NCBI GenBank assembly: GCA_031551755.1
Contig: JAVBNE010000021.1
Span: 1-43,953, forward strand
Direction of reading: 5' to 3'
From: JAVBMU01 sp031551755
GTDB taxonomy: Bacteria > Actinomycetota > Actinomycetes > Actinomycetales > Cellulomonadaceae
Length of the DNA stretch: 43,953 bases
Every line of letters begins with the position of its first letter. Position 1 is the stretch's first letter. Positions 15,180 through 25,000 of this stretch are shown here, piece after piece. A model generated the notes under the pieces. It worked only from the letters and a program-made list of their open reading frames with translations. It had not been told where the DNA came from and searched no databases. Made by a program: the position numbers and the translations under genes.

Positions 15180-16183
15180 GCCGCAACACTCTCCGCCAGT
15201 CCGCTGGCGCCGAGCACGCCCGTATCCTTGCGTTCGGCGGTTTCCGGGGTGAGAACGTCGTCACCAACGACGACATCGCCGGACCGATCGACTCCTCGGA
15301 CGAGTGGATCCGCCAACGCACGGGAATCATCACCAGGCGTCGCGCCCGGCAGGATCAGAACGTCCTCGACCTGGCAGAGATCGCGGCCCTTGACGCTCTC
15401 GACGCCGCCGGCATGAGTGGCTGCGACATCGACGCCGTCGTGATGTCCACGGTCACCCACCTGCACCAGACGCCGTCCGCCGCCGCCATCTTGACCGACC
15501 GGATCGGCGCGACCCCGGCCGCTGCCTTCGACATCTCCGCGGCCTGCGCCGGGTACACCTACGGCATCGCCCAGGCCGACGCAATGGTCCGGGCCGGTGC
15601 CGCCCGTCACGTCATGGTCATCGGCGCAGAGAAGATGAGCGACTTCGTCGACCCGACCGACCGAACCATTTCCTTCCTGCTCGGTGACGGTGCCGGCGCC
15701 GCCATCATCGGCCCCTCCGACACCCCCGGCATCGGACCGACCATCTGGGGATCGGACGGCTCCAAAGCCCAGGCCATCCGGCAAACCCACGGGCTGGGCG
15801 AACTCCGCGACCAGCCGGAACTGGGCGTGCCCACGATTCGCCAGGACGGTCAGACCGTATTCAAGTGGGCGAGCTTCGAGATGGCTCCCGTGGCCGCGCG
15901 GGCGATGGAAGCCGCGGGGGTGACCCCGGACGACGTTCAGGTCTTCATCCCCCACCAGGCAAACATGCGGATCATCGACCAGCTCATCAAACAGCTCAAG
16001 TTGCCGTCCTCCGTGGTCGTCGCGCGTGACATCGCTGATACCGGCAACACGTCGGCAGCCTCGATCCCGTTGGCCACCAAACGCCTGCTTGACGAAGGCC
16101 AAGCCGCCAGCGGCGATATCGCCTTGCAGATCGGCTTCGGGGCGGGCCTGGTCTACGCCGCGCAGGTCGTCGTCCTTCCCTAG
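15176..16183 (+). CDS. fabH: 3-oxoacyl-ACP synthase III
   Basis: A 335-residue ketosynthase that starts chains by condensing acyl-CoA primers with malonyl-ACP. The triad is intact: Cys124 in DISAACAGYTYG, His260 in IPHQANMRIIDQ and Asn291 in DTGNTSAASIP. In actinobacteria FabH usually accepts branched primers, which sets membrane composition; this cannot be read from sequence. The start overlaps fabD by 4 bases. It is followed by a 98-bp gap and acpP. Confidence 0.96.
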   Translation: MSRNTLRQSAGAEHARILAFGGFRGENVVTNDDIAGPIDSSDEWIRQRTGIITRRRARQDQNVLDLAEIAALDALDAAGMSGCDIDAVVMSTVTHLHQTPSAAAILTDRIGATPAAAFDISAACAGYTYGIAQADAMVRAGAARHVMVIGAEKMSDFVDPTDRTISFLLGDGAGAAIIGPSDTPGIGPTIWGSDGSKAQAIRQTHGLGELRDQPELGVPTIRQDGQTVFKWASFEMAPVAARAMEAAGVTPDDVQVFIPHQANMRIIDQLIKQLKLPSSVVVARDIADTGNTSAASIPLATKRLLDEGQAASGDIALQIGFGAGLVYAAQVVVLP

Positions 16184-16281
16184 GGAAGAATCAAGACGTT
16201 CCATAGAGTTCGACTCGGGCCACGCCCGGGAGATGCCAGCAGGGTTCGGTACGCCGACCCGCACAACAAGGAGACAGACAG

Positions 16282-16530
16282 ATGGCTTACACCGAAGAGG
16301 AAGTTCTCGCGGGACTGGCGGAGATCGTCGCCGAGGAGACCGGCCTGCCGACCGACGCGGTCGTGTCGGAGAAGTCCTTTACGGACGACCTCGACATCGA
16401 CTCGCTCTCGATGATGACGATCGTCACCCACGCCGAGGACAAGTTCGACGTCCGGATCCCCGATGAGGACGTCAAGAACCTCACGACCGTCGGTGACGCC
16501 GTCTCGTACATCACGGGCGCCCAGGCCTGA
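16282..16530 (+). CDS. acpP: Acyl carrier protein
   Basis: An 82-residue acidic four-helix protein. Ser41 in DDLDIDSLSMMTIV carries the phosphopantetheine arm. It shuttles the growing acyl chain between FabD, FabH and FabF, all encoded beside it. An AAGGAG ribosome site precedes the ATG. It has the usual actinobacterial length, without the long tail of mycobacterial AcpM. Confidence 0.97.
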   Translation: MAYTEEEVLAGLAEIVAEETGLPTDAVVSEKSFTDDLDIDSLSMMTIVTHAEDKFDVRIPDEDVKNLTTVGDAVSYITGAQA

Positions 16531-16632
16531 CCAGCCCGTAATGACCTGACCCCGGTTGTGTCGGGGTTCGCAGGAGCGATCCGCGCACCCCGACACCGCC
16601 GCTGGGTCCTTTTCCGCAACCCAGGAGCTGTC

Positions 16633-17877
16633 ATGACCGCCACCCGCGAAGTCGTCGTCACCGGCCTCGGAGCCACCACACCGCTCGGTGGCGACGCCAC
16701 GACGACCTGGGCCGCTGCGCTGGCGGGTGAGTCCGGCGCGCGTCTTTTCAACCCCGAATGGGTGACCGAACACGAGCTGCCCGTGCACTTCGCGGCGACC
16801 ATCAAGGTCGCCCCGGAGGAGGTCCTGACCCGGCCCGAGATCAAGCGGATGGACCCCTCCGCGCAATACGCGATCATCGCGGCGCGGGAAGCTTGGGCCG
16901 ATGCCGGCACCCCTGAGGTGGACGGCGACCGGCTCGGGGTAGTCGTCTCCTCCGGGATCGGCGGCATCTGGACGACACTCGACGCGTGGGACACGCTGCG
17001 GGAACGCGGTTCGCGGCGCGTGTTGCCGATGACCGTCCCGATGCTCATGCCGAACTCCCCCGCCGCCTATGTAGAGCTGGAATTCGGTGCCCGCGCAGGC
17101 GCCCACGCGCTCGTCTCAGCCTGTGCCTCCGGTGCGGAAGCCATCGGCTACGGGCTGGAGATGATCCGTTCGGGCCGGGCCGACATCGTGATCGCCGGGG
17201 GCTCAGAGGCGACGATCCACCCGATGCCGATCGCCGCATTCGCCGCCTCGCGCACGGTTTCCTTGCGTAACGACGACCCGGCGGGCGCCTCCCGACCGTA
17301 CGACATCGACCGCGACGGCTTCGTCCTGGGCGAGGGCGCCGCGACCGTGGTACTGGAAAGCGCGGAGCACGCCGCCGCCCGCGGAGCGCGGGTCTATGCA
17401 CGGCTTGCCGGCGTCGGACTCAGCTCCGATGCCTACCATCTGACCTCCCCCGACCCCGACGGTCGTGGTCAGATCGCGGCGATGCGCCGGGCCGTCGAGG
17501 ACGCGGGCATCACCTTCGCCGACGTCGTGCACCTCAACGCCCACGCGACCTCCACGAAGGTCGGCGACCTGGTCGAGGCCCGGGCCGTGCGCACGTTGTT
17601 CGGTGGCGAAGCGGACCATGTCGCACTGTCGGCCACCAAGTCGATGACCGGCCACCTCCTCGGTGGTGCGGGCGCCCTCGAGACGGTCTTCGCCGTCAAG
17701 GCGGTCCACGAGGCCAAGGCGCCGCCGACCATCAACGTGGCGACTCCCGACCCGGAGCTGACCCTGCCACTCGTGCGCGACACCCCCCGCGACCTACCGT
17801 CGGGCGACATCGCCGCGCTCAACAACTCATTCGGCTTCGGCGGGCACAACGTGGCCCTGGTCGTCACCAGCGCGTAG
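16633..17877 (+). CDS. fabF: 3-oxoacyl-ACP synthase II
   Basis: A 414-residue elongating ketosynthase. The catalytic set is Cys164 (LVSACASGAEAIG), His304 (LNAHATSTKVGD), Lys336 and His341 (SATKSMTGHLLGGAGA). It condenses malonyl-ACP with acyl-ACP. The ATG at 16633 follows a CAGGAG site and gives the standard REVVVTGLGATTPLG start; reading open upstream to 16558 lacks family similarity. It is the last gene of the fab operon and ends just before a bidirectional terminator. Confidence 0.96.
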   Translation: MTATREVVVTGLGATTPLGGDATTTWAAALAGESGARLFNPEWVTEHELPVHFAATIKVAPEEVLTRPEIKRMDPSAQYAIIAAREAWADAGTPEVDGDRLGVVVSSGIGGIWTTLDAWDTLRERGSRRVLPMTVPMLMPNSPAAYVELEFGARAGAHALVSACASGAEAIGYGLEMIRSGRADIVIAGGSEATIHPMPIAAFAASRTVSLRNDDPAGASRPYDIDRDGFVLGEGAATVVLESAEHAAARGARVYARLAGVGLSSDAYHLTSPDPDGRGQIAAMRRAVEDAGITFADVVHLNAHATSTKVGDLVEARAVRTLFGGEADHVALSATKSMTGHLLGGAGALETVFAVKAVHEAKAPPTINVATPDPELTLPLVRDTPRDLPSGDIAALNNSFGFGGHNVALVVTSA

Positions 17878-17900
17878 CTGCTCGCACATGACAGCAACAC

Positions 17901-17935
17901 GAAGGACGCCCGGCTTCCCCGGCCGGGCGTCCTTC
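17901..17935. terminator. Bidirectional terminator between fabF and the DUF3145 gene
   Basis: GAAGGACGCCCGG (17901-17913) pairs perfectly with CCGGGCGTCCTTC (17923-17935). The hairpin lies between two convergent genes and can serve both. Confidence 0.85.
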
Positions 17936-17977
17936 GGCACTTCGGTCGAGTCGGTGGCCGCACCTCGACCGTGCAGG

Positions 17978-18478
17978 TCAGCCGACGCGGTGGAGCCAAC
18001 GCACGGGGGCGCCGGCGCCGGCATAGCGGAACGGCTCCAGCTCGTCGTCCCACGCCTGGCCCAGTGCTAGGTTGAGCGCCTCGCGCATGGCGCGTGGGTC
18101 GTGCGCCAAGTCGAGCGCGGCCCGTACCTGGTCTTCGGGGATGACGGCGTTGCCGTGCGCATCCGTCGCCGAGTGGAAGATGCCCAGGTCCGGCGTATGG
18201 GACCAACGTGAGCCGTCGACCCCCGGGCTCGCCTCTTCCGTCACCTCATATCGCAAATGGGACCAACCGCGCAGGCCCGAGGCAAGTTGGGCACCGGTCC
18301 CCTGAGTTCCCTGCCACGAATACTCGCCACGGTAGAGGCCACGCGCAGCCGGTTGCGGGATCCAGTCAACGGTTACCTGCACGCCGAGGACGTTCCCAGC
18401 GGCCCACTCGATATGCGGACACAATGCGCGGGGCGCAGAGTGCACGAAAAGAACACCGCGGGTGTATGCACCGGCCAT
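17978..18478 (-). CDS. DUF3145 conserved actinobacterial protein
   Basis: A 166-residue soluble protein (TRGVLFVHSAPRALCPHIEW, GVQVTVDWIPQPAARGLYRG, a DLGIFHSATDAHGNAV segment, and an EALNLALGQAWDDELEPFRY ending). This is the DUF3145 family, which regularly follows fabF in actinobacteria. No catalytic motif is evident. The ATG at 18478 is chosen because a GGGAGGCA site lies 4 bases upstream; reading is open further but the extension is low-complexity. The steady link with the fab cluster suggests a role in lipid or envelope metabolism, as an inference. Confidence 0.87.
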   Translation of the reverse strand: MAGAYTRGVLFVHSAPRALCPHIEWAAGNVLGVQVTVDWIPQPAARGLYRGEYSWQGTQGTGAQLASGLRGWSHLRYEVTEEASPGVDGSRWSHTPDLGIFHSATDAHGNAVIPEDQVRAALDLAHDPRAMREALNLALGQAWDDELEPFRYAGAGAPVRWLHRVG

Positions 18479-18725
18479 GTCTGCCTCCCTTGGTCGAGGT
18501 TGCGTCTTCCCCAACGCCCTCACCAGGTGGTGTCCACGGCACGTCACGGCGTGCGTGTGAGTATCTTGCCTCAGGAAAGTGCCCGACGCGAGCCGAAATC
18601 GTCCGGCTCCACTCACCTGCCCGGGTTTCACCCGCCTGGGTTCTGCTGGGCGGTGGGAACCCTTCCATCGTGGAGAACCTTTCGAGCGATGAGAGTCGTT
18701 CGAGCGGTGCGGGAGCTTCAGGAGG

Positions 18726-19214
18726 TCAGAGTTGTTCGCGCAGTTCGCGCATCGCCTTCCGACGGACGGCCTTGTCCAGACGGTCGAGGTACAGCATCCC
18801 GTCAAGGTGGTCGACCTCATGCTGCAGGCAGCGGGCCATCAGTTCCGTCCCCTCGACCACTACCTCGTTACCGTCCAGATCGGTGCCGATCACTCGGGCG
18901 TACCACGCCCGGCGGGTCGGGTACCAGAGCCCGGGCACGGAGAGACAGCCCTCGTCACCATCCTGGTAGTCCTCCTCCGACAGTTCGACGATGCGCGGAT
19001 TGAGGACGTAGCCGATCTCGTCATCAATGTTCCAGGAGAATGCCCGCAGGCTCACACCGATCTGATTCGCCGCCAGCCCGGCCCGCCCCTCGGCATCGAC
19101 CGTCTCGATCAGGTCCGCGACCAGGGAACGCACCCTGTCATCGATCGTGGTGATCTCATCGCAAGGGGTCCGCAAGACAGGGTCTGGGATCGTGCGGATC
19201 TCTCTCATCGCCAT
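18726..19214 (-). CDS. def: Peptide deformylase
   Basis: A 162-residue metallohydrolase that removes the N-formyl group from nascent proteins. All three motifs are present: GLAANQIG (46-53, a variant of GxGLAAxQ), EGCLSVP with metal ligand Cys90, and QHEVDHLDG with ligands His132 and His136 and catalytic Glu133. The length fits the actinobacterial type. The ATG at 19214 gives the usual REIRTIPDPVLR start. Two ATGs lie two codons apart, so the start may be 19208. Confidence 0.95.
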   Translation of the reverse strand: MAMREIRTIPDPVLRTPCDEITTIDDRVRSLVADLIETVDAEGRAGLAANQIGVSLRAFSWNIDDEIGYVLNPRIVELSEEDYQDGDEGCLSVPGLWYPTRRAWYARVIGTDLDGNEVVVEGTELMARCLQHEVDHLDGMLYLDRLDKAVRRKAMRELREQL

Positions 19215-19375
19215 GCCCGCATTCTTCCATGGGTGCGAGGTCCACCGAGGCGCGAGGGCGGATCACGGACTCCGCGCGTCGACACCTCGAAGGACGTCAC
19301 GAAGCACCGTCGCGTGGTCACGACCAATCGCCCTCACGGCGTGTCGCATGTGACCGGCCGGTATGCTCGCGGGGC

Positions 19376-19452
19376 GCCCCGTTAGCTCAGCTGGTTAGAG
19401 CAGGAGACTCATAATCTCTCGGTCGCGGGTTCAAGTCCTGCACGGGGCACCA
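19376..19452 (+). tRNA. tRNA with CAT anticodon (tRNA-Ile2 or elongator tRNA-Met)
   Basis: Acceptor GCCCCGT pairs with ACGGGGC. The D arm is GCTCAGCTGGTTAGAGC, the anticodon loop CTCATAA (anticodon CAT) and the T arm GCGGGTTCAAGTCCTGC. CCA is encoded at 19450-19452. The body AGCAGGAGACTCATAATCTC, then TCGGTCGC, is close to the tRNA-Ile2 type whose C34 becomes lysidine, but elongator Met cannot be excluded. Initiator type is excluded because position 1 pairs. A TATGCT -10 box lies at 19362-19367. Confidence 0.92.
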
Positions 19453-19625
19453 CCTCTCTCCACCGCTCATGGCACCGCACCTGCCGTGCCCACGACAGCT
19501 TCGCGTCTTGCGTCAGATGATCACCTCAGGTGCTGGTGGAGACCTTCTGGCCGCTCGAGGTCCGGATCTTCGGTGCGGGTGCGGCCGGGTGTGTTCCATG
19601 ATGCGCTGTTGCCGGTCAACCGAGT

Positions 19626-19713
19626 TGGGGGCGGCGAGATTCGAACTCGCGGTGACTCTAAGTCAGCTCGACGCCCAAGAGCGCATCCCGTTGGGCCACT
19701 CCGGCACGCCCCC
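19626..19713 (-). tRNA. Unusual class II tRNA-like gene, identity unclear
   Basis: On the reverse strand this 88-nt sequence has a 7-bp acceptor (GGGGGCG/CGCCCCC), D stem CCG/CGG, a perfect T arm (GCGAG-TTCGAAT-CTCGC) and a long variable arm (TGACT-TAG-AGTCA). The anticodon stem GATGC/GCGTC encloses an 8-base loop, GCTCTTGG, instead of 7. No CCA is encoded. An alternative fold gives a TAG (Leu) anticodon loop CTTAGAG but loses the variable arm. The long variable arm suggests a Ser/Leu-type tRNA, altered or decayed. Confidence 0.6.
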
Positions 19714-19815
19714 AACCGGCGAACTTCACCCTAGCCGGTCACCCGCTCGGGGACACCGCGATATCGCACAGCAACTGTCCAGTATCCTACGTTTTCACGG
19801 TCGGTGACCGTCCTC

Positions 19816-19821
19816 TAGGGT
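19816..19821 (+). promoter_or_regulatory. -10 element of the kinase gene, leaderless layout
   Basis: TAGGGT fits TANNNT and ends 6 nt before the ATG at 19828. There is no ribosome binding site, so the kinase mRNA is probably leaderless. Confidence 0.45.
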
Positions 19822-19827
19822 GACGCT

Positions 19828-21480
19828 ATGTCTACCCCCAGCGGTCCCGCTGCCGAGTCGGTGCCCACTGAATCAACACCTACCGAATTCGGGCGATCAG
19901 AGCCGATGACCATGGACGAGGTTCCCGGCATCACCTTGACCAGCGAAATCGGTCACGGCGGCTTCGGCACCGTGTACCTGGCCCGGGACACCGTCGTCGG
20001 GCGAGATGTCGCGGTCAAGATCGACCAGCGGACGCTCTCGACCGAGTCGGACCAACGACGGTTCACTCGTGAGGTCACTGCCGCCGGACAGGTCTCCGCA
20101 CACCCGAACATCGTCACGTTGCTCTCCGGCGGCGTCACCCGCACGGGCCGCCCGTACCTCGTGATGGAGCTCTGCCCAGGCGGTTCGCTTGACACCAAGC
20201 TCCGCGAATCCGGTCCGCTCCCCCCTGCGGAAGCCCTCCGGGTCGGCATCGCCATCGCTGACGCGCTCGCAGCCGCCCATGCGGTCGGCATCTTGCACCG
20301 CGACGTCAAACCCGCCAACATCCTGATCACCGCCTACGGCGCTCCCGCCCTGGCCGACTTCGGTTTGGCGTCGCTGCCCGCCCACTGGGATATGGCGACA
20401 ATGAGCCAGATCGTGTTGACGCCGTCCTTCGCTGCCCCGGAGTCCTTCGAGCGCAACGCCGAAACCCCGCAGGCGGACGTGTACTCGGCGGGCGCAACCC
20501 TGTACACGTTGCTCGCCGGCCGGCCCCCACGCTGGACCGACTCAGGTCCACCGTCACTCGTCGAGATGGTCAAACTCTCCCAGGAACCACTTCCCCCTCT
20601 CCACATCCCCGGTTTCCCCGGGCTGATGGACGCCATCACGCACGCGACCGCGCCGAACCCCGCACATCGCACCCCGACCGCGGCGGCCCTTCGCGATGAG
20701 CTTCTGTCCGTCGCGGCGAAGACGCTCCCCGAAAGTGACCTGCGCCAGCACGCCCCCGCCGTCGAATTCGGCATGACACCGGGTCCGTCATCGAACGCCA
20801 TGCCGACACAGGCGATGCCCGGTCAGGTGAGCACCTCGGCACCTGGCCCCACCGGTGACGACGGAACGTCCTATGGCCCGCCCATGCCGCCGACGTCGGG
20901 GCCGGCACCCAAACGGGCGAGCAAGCGGATGATCGCGTTGATCGCGGCGGCCGCTGTCGTCCTGCTCGGAGGCGGCGCCTGGGGGGCGGGGGTGTTGCTC
21001 GATCGCGGAAAGGACCCCGCCGAGAACAACCTGGCTGGCGACAGCGCGGCAGACAAGGGCACGAACGCGACAGGAGACGGCGCCGAGGGCGACGACATTG
21101 CTGACGACAACGCACTCCCGGTGCAGGGCGCTGACGAGCCGACATCCACCGTCGAGGCAGCCGACTTGCCGCAAGTCGGGTCCTGCTGGGGTGGTCTGGT
21201 CACCATAAGCGGGCAGGCACCCACCGCCAAAGAGGTGTCCTGCGACGAGGACCACTACTGGTATGCATTCGCCGTCGGGACCCTTGATCCTGACACCGAC
21301 TACACGATGGAAGAAACCCTGAATGCCGATCCTGTCGCCGAGACCACCTGCAACCTGAACGCTCTCGCCCGCCATCTCGGCAAGGAACCGCCGGAGGATG
21401 TCGAAATCGCTGTTCTTGGTCCGCGGCAGTACCTCGCTGATCAGGGTGACCGGACCTTCGCCTGCCTGGCCACCACGTAG
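19828..21480 (+). CDS. Transmembrane Ser/Thr protein kinase (PknB/Hanks type)
   Basis: A 550-residue kinase. Residues about 35-300 are the catalytic domain: glycine loop GHGGFGTVY (42-50), Lys64 in VAVK, catalytic HRDVKPANI (Asp159), DFGLA (177-181) and APE (203-205). A Pro/Gly-rich linker leads to a single membrane helix (about 368-391), and about 160 residues lie outside the cell. The outer part has no PASTA repeats; it contains four cysteines that could form disulfides. It probably senses envelope signals and phosphorylates cytoplasmic proteins. It is monocistronic, with its own promoter and terminator. Confidence 0.93.
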   Translation: MSTPSGPAAESVPTESTPTEFGRSEPMTMDEVPGITLTSEIGHGGFGTVYLARDTVVGRDVAVKIDQRTLSTESDQRRFTREVTAAGQVSAHPNIVTLLSGGVTRTGRPYLVMELCPGGSLDTKLRESGPLPPAEALRVGIAIADALAAAHAVGILHRDVKPANILITAYGAPALADFGLASLPAHWDMATMSQIVLTPSFAAPESFERNAETPQADVYSAGATLYTLLAGRPPRWTDSGPPSLVEMVKLSQEPLPPLHIPGFPGLMDAITHATAPNPAHRTPTAAALRDELLSVAAKTLPESDLRQHAPAVEFGMTPGPSSNAMPTQAMPGQVSTSAPGPTGDDGTSYGPPMPPTSGPAPKRASKRMIALIAAAAVVLLGGGAWGAGVLLDRGKDPAENNLAGDSAADKGTNATGDGAEGDDIADDNALPVQGADEPTSTVEAADLPQVGSCWGGLVTISGQAPTAKEVSCDEDHYWYAFAVGTLDPDTDYTMEETLNADPVAETTCNLNALARHLGKEPPEDVEIAVLGPRQYLADQGDRTFACLATT

Positions 21481-21538
21481 GGATGCCAGCAGGGCTGCCA
21501 GGGCCGTACACAGACCCCGGAGGCCCTCCAAAACGACA

Positions 21539-21564
21539 AACGCCCCGACTTGCGTCGGGGCGTT
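21539..21564 (+). terminator. Terminator after the kinase gene
   Basis: AACGCCCCGAC (21539-21549) and GTCGGGGCGTT (21554-21564) form a perfect 11-bp stem with a TTGC loop, 59 bases after the kinase stop. It marks the right end of the conserved block. Confidence 0.85.
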
Positions 21565-21717
21565 GATCGGAACCTCGTCGGTTCGAATGTTTCCACTCTG
21601 GCTCGCGCAGCCTCAGGTTGTTCGAGGTTGAGCCCGAAGATCCTGGCGTTGGCGCCGAGTGAGGCGGTTGGTGGGCCGCGTCGGCCAGAGAGCAATGGTG
21701 CGGCGCACGGCGTGCAC

Positions 21718-22092
21718 ATGCCATGCGCCTCTTCGCCTCCCCCGCCAAATCGCCGGGCAGGCGGATCTCGCAAGATTACGGCTGAGCTACGAGAGCGGAT
21801 CGCGGCACGGCGCAGTGACGGGCTCACCGTGATACAGCTCGCTGCCGAGTTCGGACTACACAAGACGACGATCTCGCGGGCGTTGCAGGTCTCCGGTGTG
21901 GACACGAGCCGGGCGAAGCTGAGCGAACAGGATCTGATTCAGGTACAGAATCTGATGGATTCGGGGCAGTCCGTAGCCGAGCTAGCCCGACGATTCGGCG
22001 TCGCGTACAGCACCATGTGGATGGCAGCTCGGCGCAGCGGACGCTCGCTGGAGACTGAGCATCAAACCGGATCTATCGAGAGAAGCCACTAG
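21718..22092 (+). CDS. Double helix-turn-helix protein, recombinase-associated type
   Basis: A 124-residue basic protein. Two tandem HTH units are visible: ITAELRERIAARRSDGLTVI, then QLAAEFGLHKTTISRALQVS; and DLIQVQNLMDSGQSVAELAR, then RFGVAYSTMWMAARRSGRS. Both resemble the Hin/Sin-type DNA-binding segment of resolvases, but there is no catalytic domain. Small proteins of this type often lie beside recombinases and integrated elements in actinobacteria. The ATG at 21718 is a best guess; reading is open back into the terminator. Its last 20 bases overlap the end of the convergent NTPase gene. It sits exactly where the conserved chromosome ends, so it may be a scar or accessory gene of an integrated element. 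Confidence 0.6.
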   Translation: MPCASSPPPPNRRAGGSRKITAELRERIAARRSDGLTVIQLAAEFGLHKTTISRALQVSGVDTSRAKLSEQDLIQVQNLMDSGQSVAELARRFGVAYSTMWMAARRSGRSLETEHQTGSIERSH

Positions 22093-25000
22093 GTCTGAAG
22101 ACCCGCCACTTTCCGGGATGTTTCTTCTCTACCGACCAGGAGCTAACCACACCGAGTACTTGAAGTCGCATCAGTAACGCCTCGACGCGAGGGTTCTTTG
22201 GCACGAGAGGCCTCGTGCCTCGCGTAGACAGTTCAGAGTACGGCGCCGCCATCAGGACCAAGAACCCGAGTAGTTCGTCCTCAAATGCGGCACCTTGGAC
22301 TCGGCTCAAGAGTTCCAGCAATACCTCCGAATTAACGTGCCCTCGCGCTAGAACATGAAGAATCGAAAGAGAGACCGTAGTTCCGCGCTTGACTGCGAAC
22401 CTGGCGAGTTCATCCAGAGTCTTTTGTGAGGCCTTGTCAGCGTAGGATTCGAGCCGCTCTACTACCGCGCAGCGAATATCGTCGGATACGCGCGGTGACC
22501 CGGCAATTACGCTGAGCAACTGCCCTGTCAGCTGCACCTCATCTACGTAGCCGGCGAACTCCTCCGCGGCGGACATGTATAGCTCCTGCTCGGTGCGATC
22601 CGCATTGATGATGCGTGCGAACGACTCCGTAGAATCATCAATCACGTCGGCGACGCGGAGCGAGCCTATGAGCAGCTCAGTCTTATCGGCGATTCTATCG
22701 ACATCGATATACGTACGTATGCCGAGTGAACCCACTAACTCCACACGGGAAGCGACTGAGATGCTGCTCGCGTTTAGCAGCTCCACCGCCAACGCATCTC
22801 GCACCTCCGGCGCTTCGTCATCGGGGACGACAAATGTCGGACGCTGTTCGAGCATGGCTGACAAGTGGTCATCAAAACCTAGCTCATCAATGTAAAGACG
22901 CATATTCTCCATCGTCGGGAGGATGCGCGATGTAGCCGCCAAGGCCGGCCACGTTGCTGACGGAACCCGTGAGACGCTGCCGACTACGCAATCAGGCGAA
23001 GCGGCATCGAATATCCGGATTGCAGTCGGTAGATCCAGAGACTCCAGGTCAGAAACGATCTTCTCGAACTCTTCGGCAGACTCAATGGAGAATTTGGTCG
23101 AATCCAGTGGTTCGATAACGTCCATGTATAGATCGGCGTGTTCGCGGACGTAGTCATAAGACGCTGGCTGACTGTTGCGAATCGCATCAAGCGTCAAGGA
23201 CCCTTCAGTCCCGGTCGCAATCCGCAAATTGTCCTCTGTGATCCTGTAACCGTTTGAAGCCACGAGGACTTTCGTAACGCGCTCGTTGAGTCCCCGCAGC
23301 ACTGGCAGTTTGACTCCAAGATCGATCATCACATTTGCTGCGCGGGAAGCCACCTCGGGATCTGCATCCGACGTAAGCACTGGAAGCGCGAGAGCGTTTG
23401 CTTCGATGTACTCGCGAATTAGGCTGTCGGTCGCATAGTCGATGTGCGTGGAAGCACCTACCAGTGCACCGTCCATAAATGATCGGCTCTGTTCGACGGA
23501 CAGCTCCTGGTTTATCGAGATATACCGAAATACGCCAGGCCATTTCTGTGCGAGACGCCGAAACAGTTCACGGGTCTGCGTACCGCGCGCGATGTATACC
23601 TTTAGAAATTCGTCCGGCCCCTGAGCTTGCTGAACGAGACCCACAAAACTGACGCTGATACGCTCATCGTTTCGTTGGAGCAGGTAGTCGAAGATGTCGA
23701 CGTTGAAGATTGCACGTTCCTCGAAGATGAAGCGCTTGGTCGCAGAGAGCAGCGCCTCAATGTCCGACGCTTCGGCGAACGGGTACGACGGATCGTAGCC
23801 CTTCTCGCGAACGGTCTGCATCTCATAGTTCTTTGCCTCGGCGCTCATGTAGGCTCCGTGGAAACGTGAGACGTAAAGCGTGTAGTACTCGTCGATCCAT
23901 CCTTCGCGGATCAGTTCTGTGACGAGGTCGGACGCGCCATGCGCCGCGACGAGCTGTGCAAAGTTCATCCCGCTGTTCGCGGTAAACTCTGGTCGTTGAT
24001 AGATCGCTTTCATTGTCGGATTTCGTAGAAACTCGCGATCTATGTGGGCTCTGTCGACGGCAGCCTGTTGGGCAGATCTATCTGACGCCGTCCAAAGGTC
24101 GTCAGCGAGATCTAGGCCAACCGCGGATGCAAGAGCATGGCGATCGCAGGGGTACCTTGCGTTCGCGGTAGTGCTAACTTCAAGGCTTTTCTCTTCCGTA
24201 GAGAGCAATGTATCCCAAAAGCGCGGTTCCGTGACTTTCGCTATGTCGTATGAGCTGTTCTCGATGACTATCGCAGCAACATATTCGTTCGCGTATCGGA
24301 AGTGAGTAACGCGAGAGATTGCTTGAAGCCTCTCGCCCAGAGCAGTGGCTTGGTGTGCCCGACGTTTTTGCCTCTCCTTCTCACGCTCAGGTGCGCTAAT
24401 GATCCGATCTCGAACCACTAGACAGGTATTTACTAGCTGGCGGTAGTCGTCATAGATAGAATCTAGCTTTGAACGCCCAACGATCACCTTCTCATAGTCG
24501 GCGAGATGGAAGTTCTTGAACGTGACCATCGCGAAGAGTTTGTTCGGATCAAGCCGGGGAGTCTTGGCGCTTGCGCCATCGGTCGGTTGTGGTGGAATGA
24601 CGACTGGAAGAAACACTTCGAACTCGTTCACGATGTTCCGCATGAGCCGCATGTCTGGTACGTGTCGGGCGACAAGCTCGACCAGGTCAGGATCGATCTC
24701 TATCTCACGTTTCGTCAGACTCTTGCGTGACGCAAGCTCGGCATGGAGCAGATCGCGAGCATTCTCGTGCGTCACGAACGGAACGATTGGTATTACCAAA
24801 TCGAAGAACTTCGTGCGGTTGGTTCGGGCTAATTCGTCGGGGCGGAGCACGCGAGACATGTCGCCCTTCGATTCGGCGTCGCCGATTGACTCAAAGATGC
24901 TGTCCCTGATTGCATAAACGAATCTCACTGGCTTCTGGCGGATCTGCCTTGAGTTGTTGAGGATCGTGTTGAGCTCGCGAAGCGTTTCGAATATATACGG

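Noticed and set aside
14876..16264. 462-codon reverse frame across fabD and fabH
   Set aside because: It spans two well-defined genes and has no recognisable domain.
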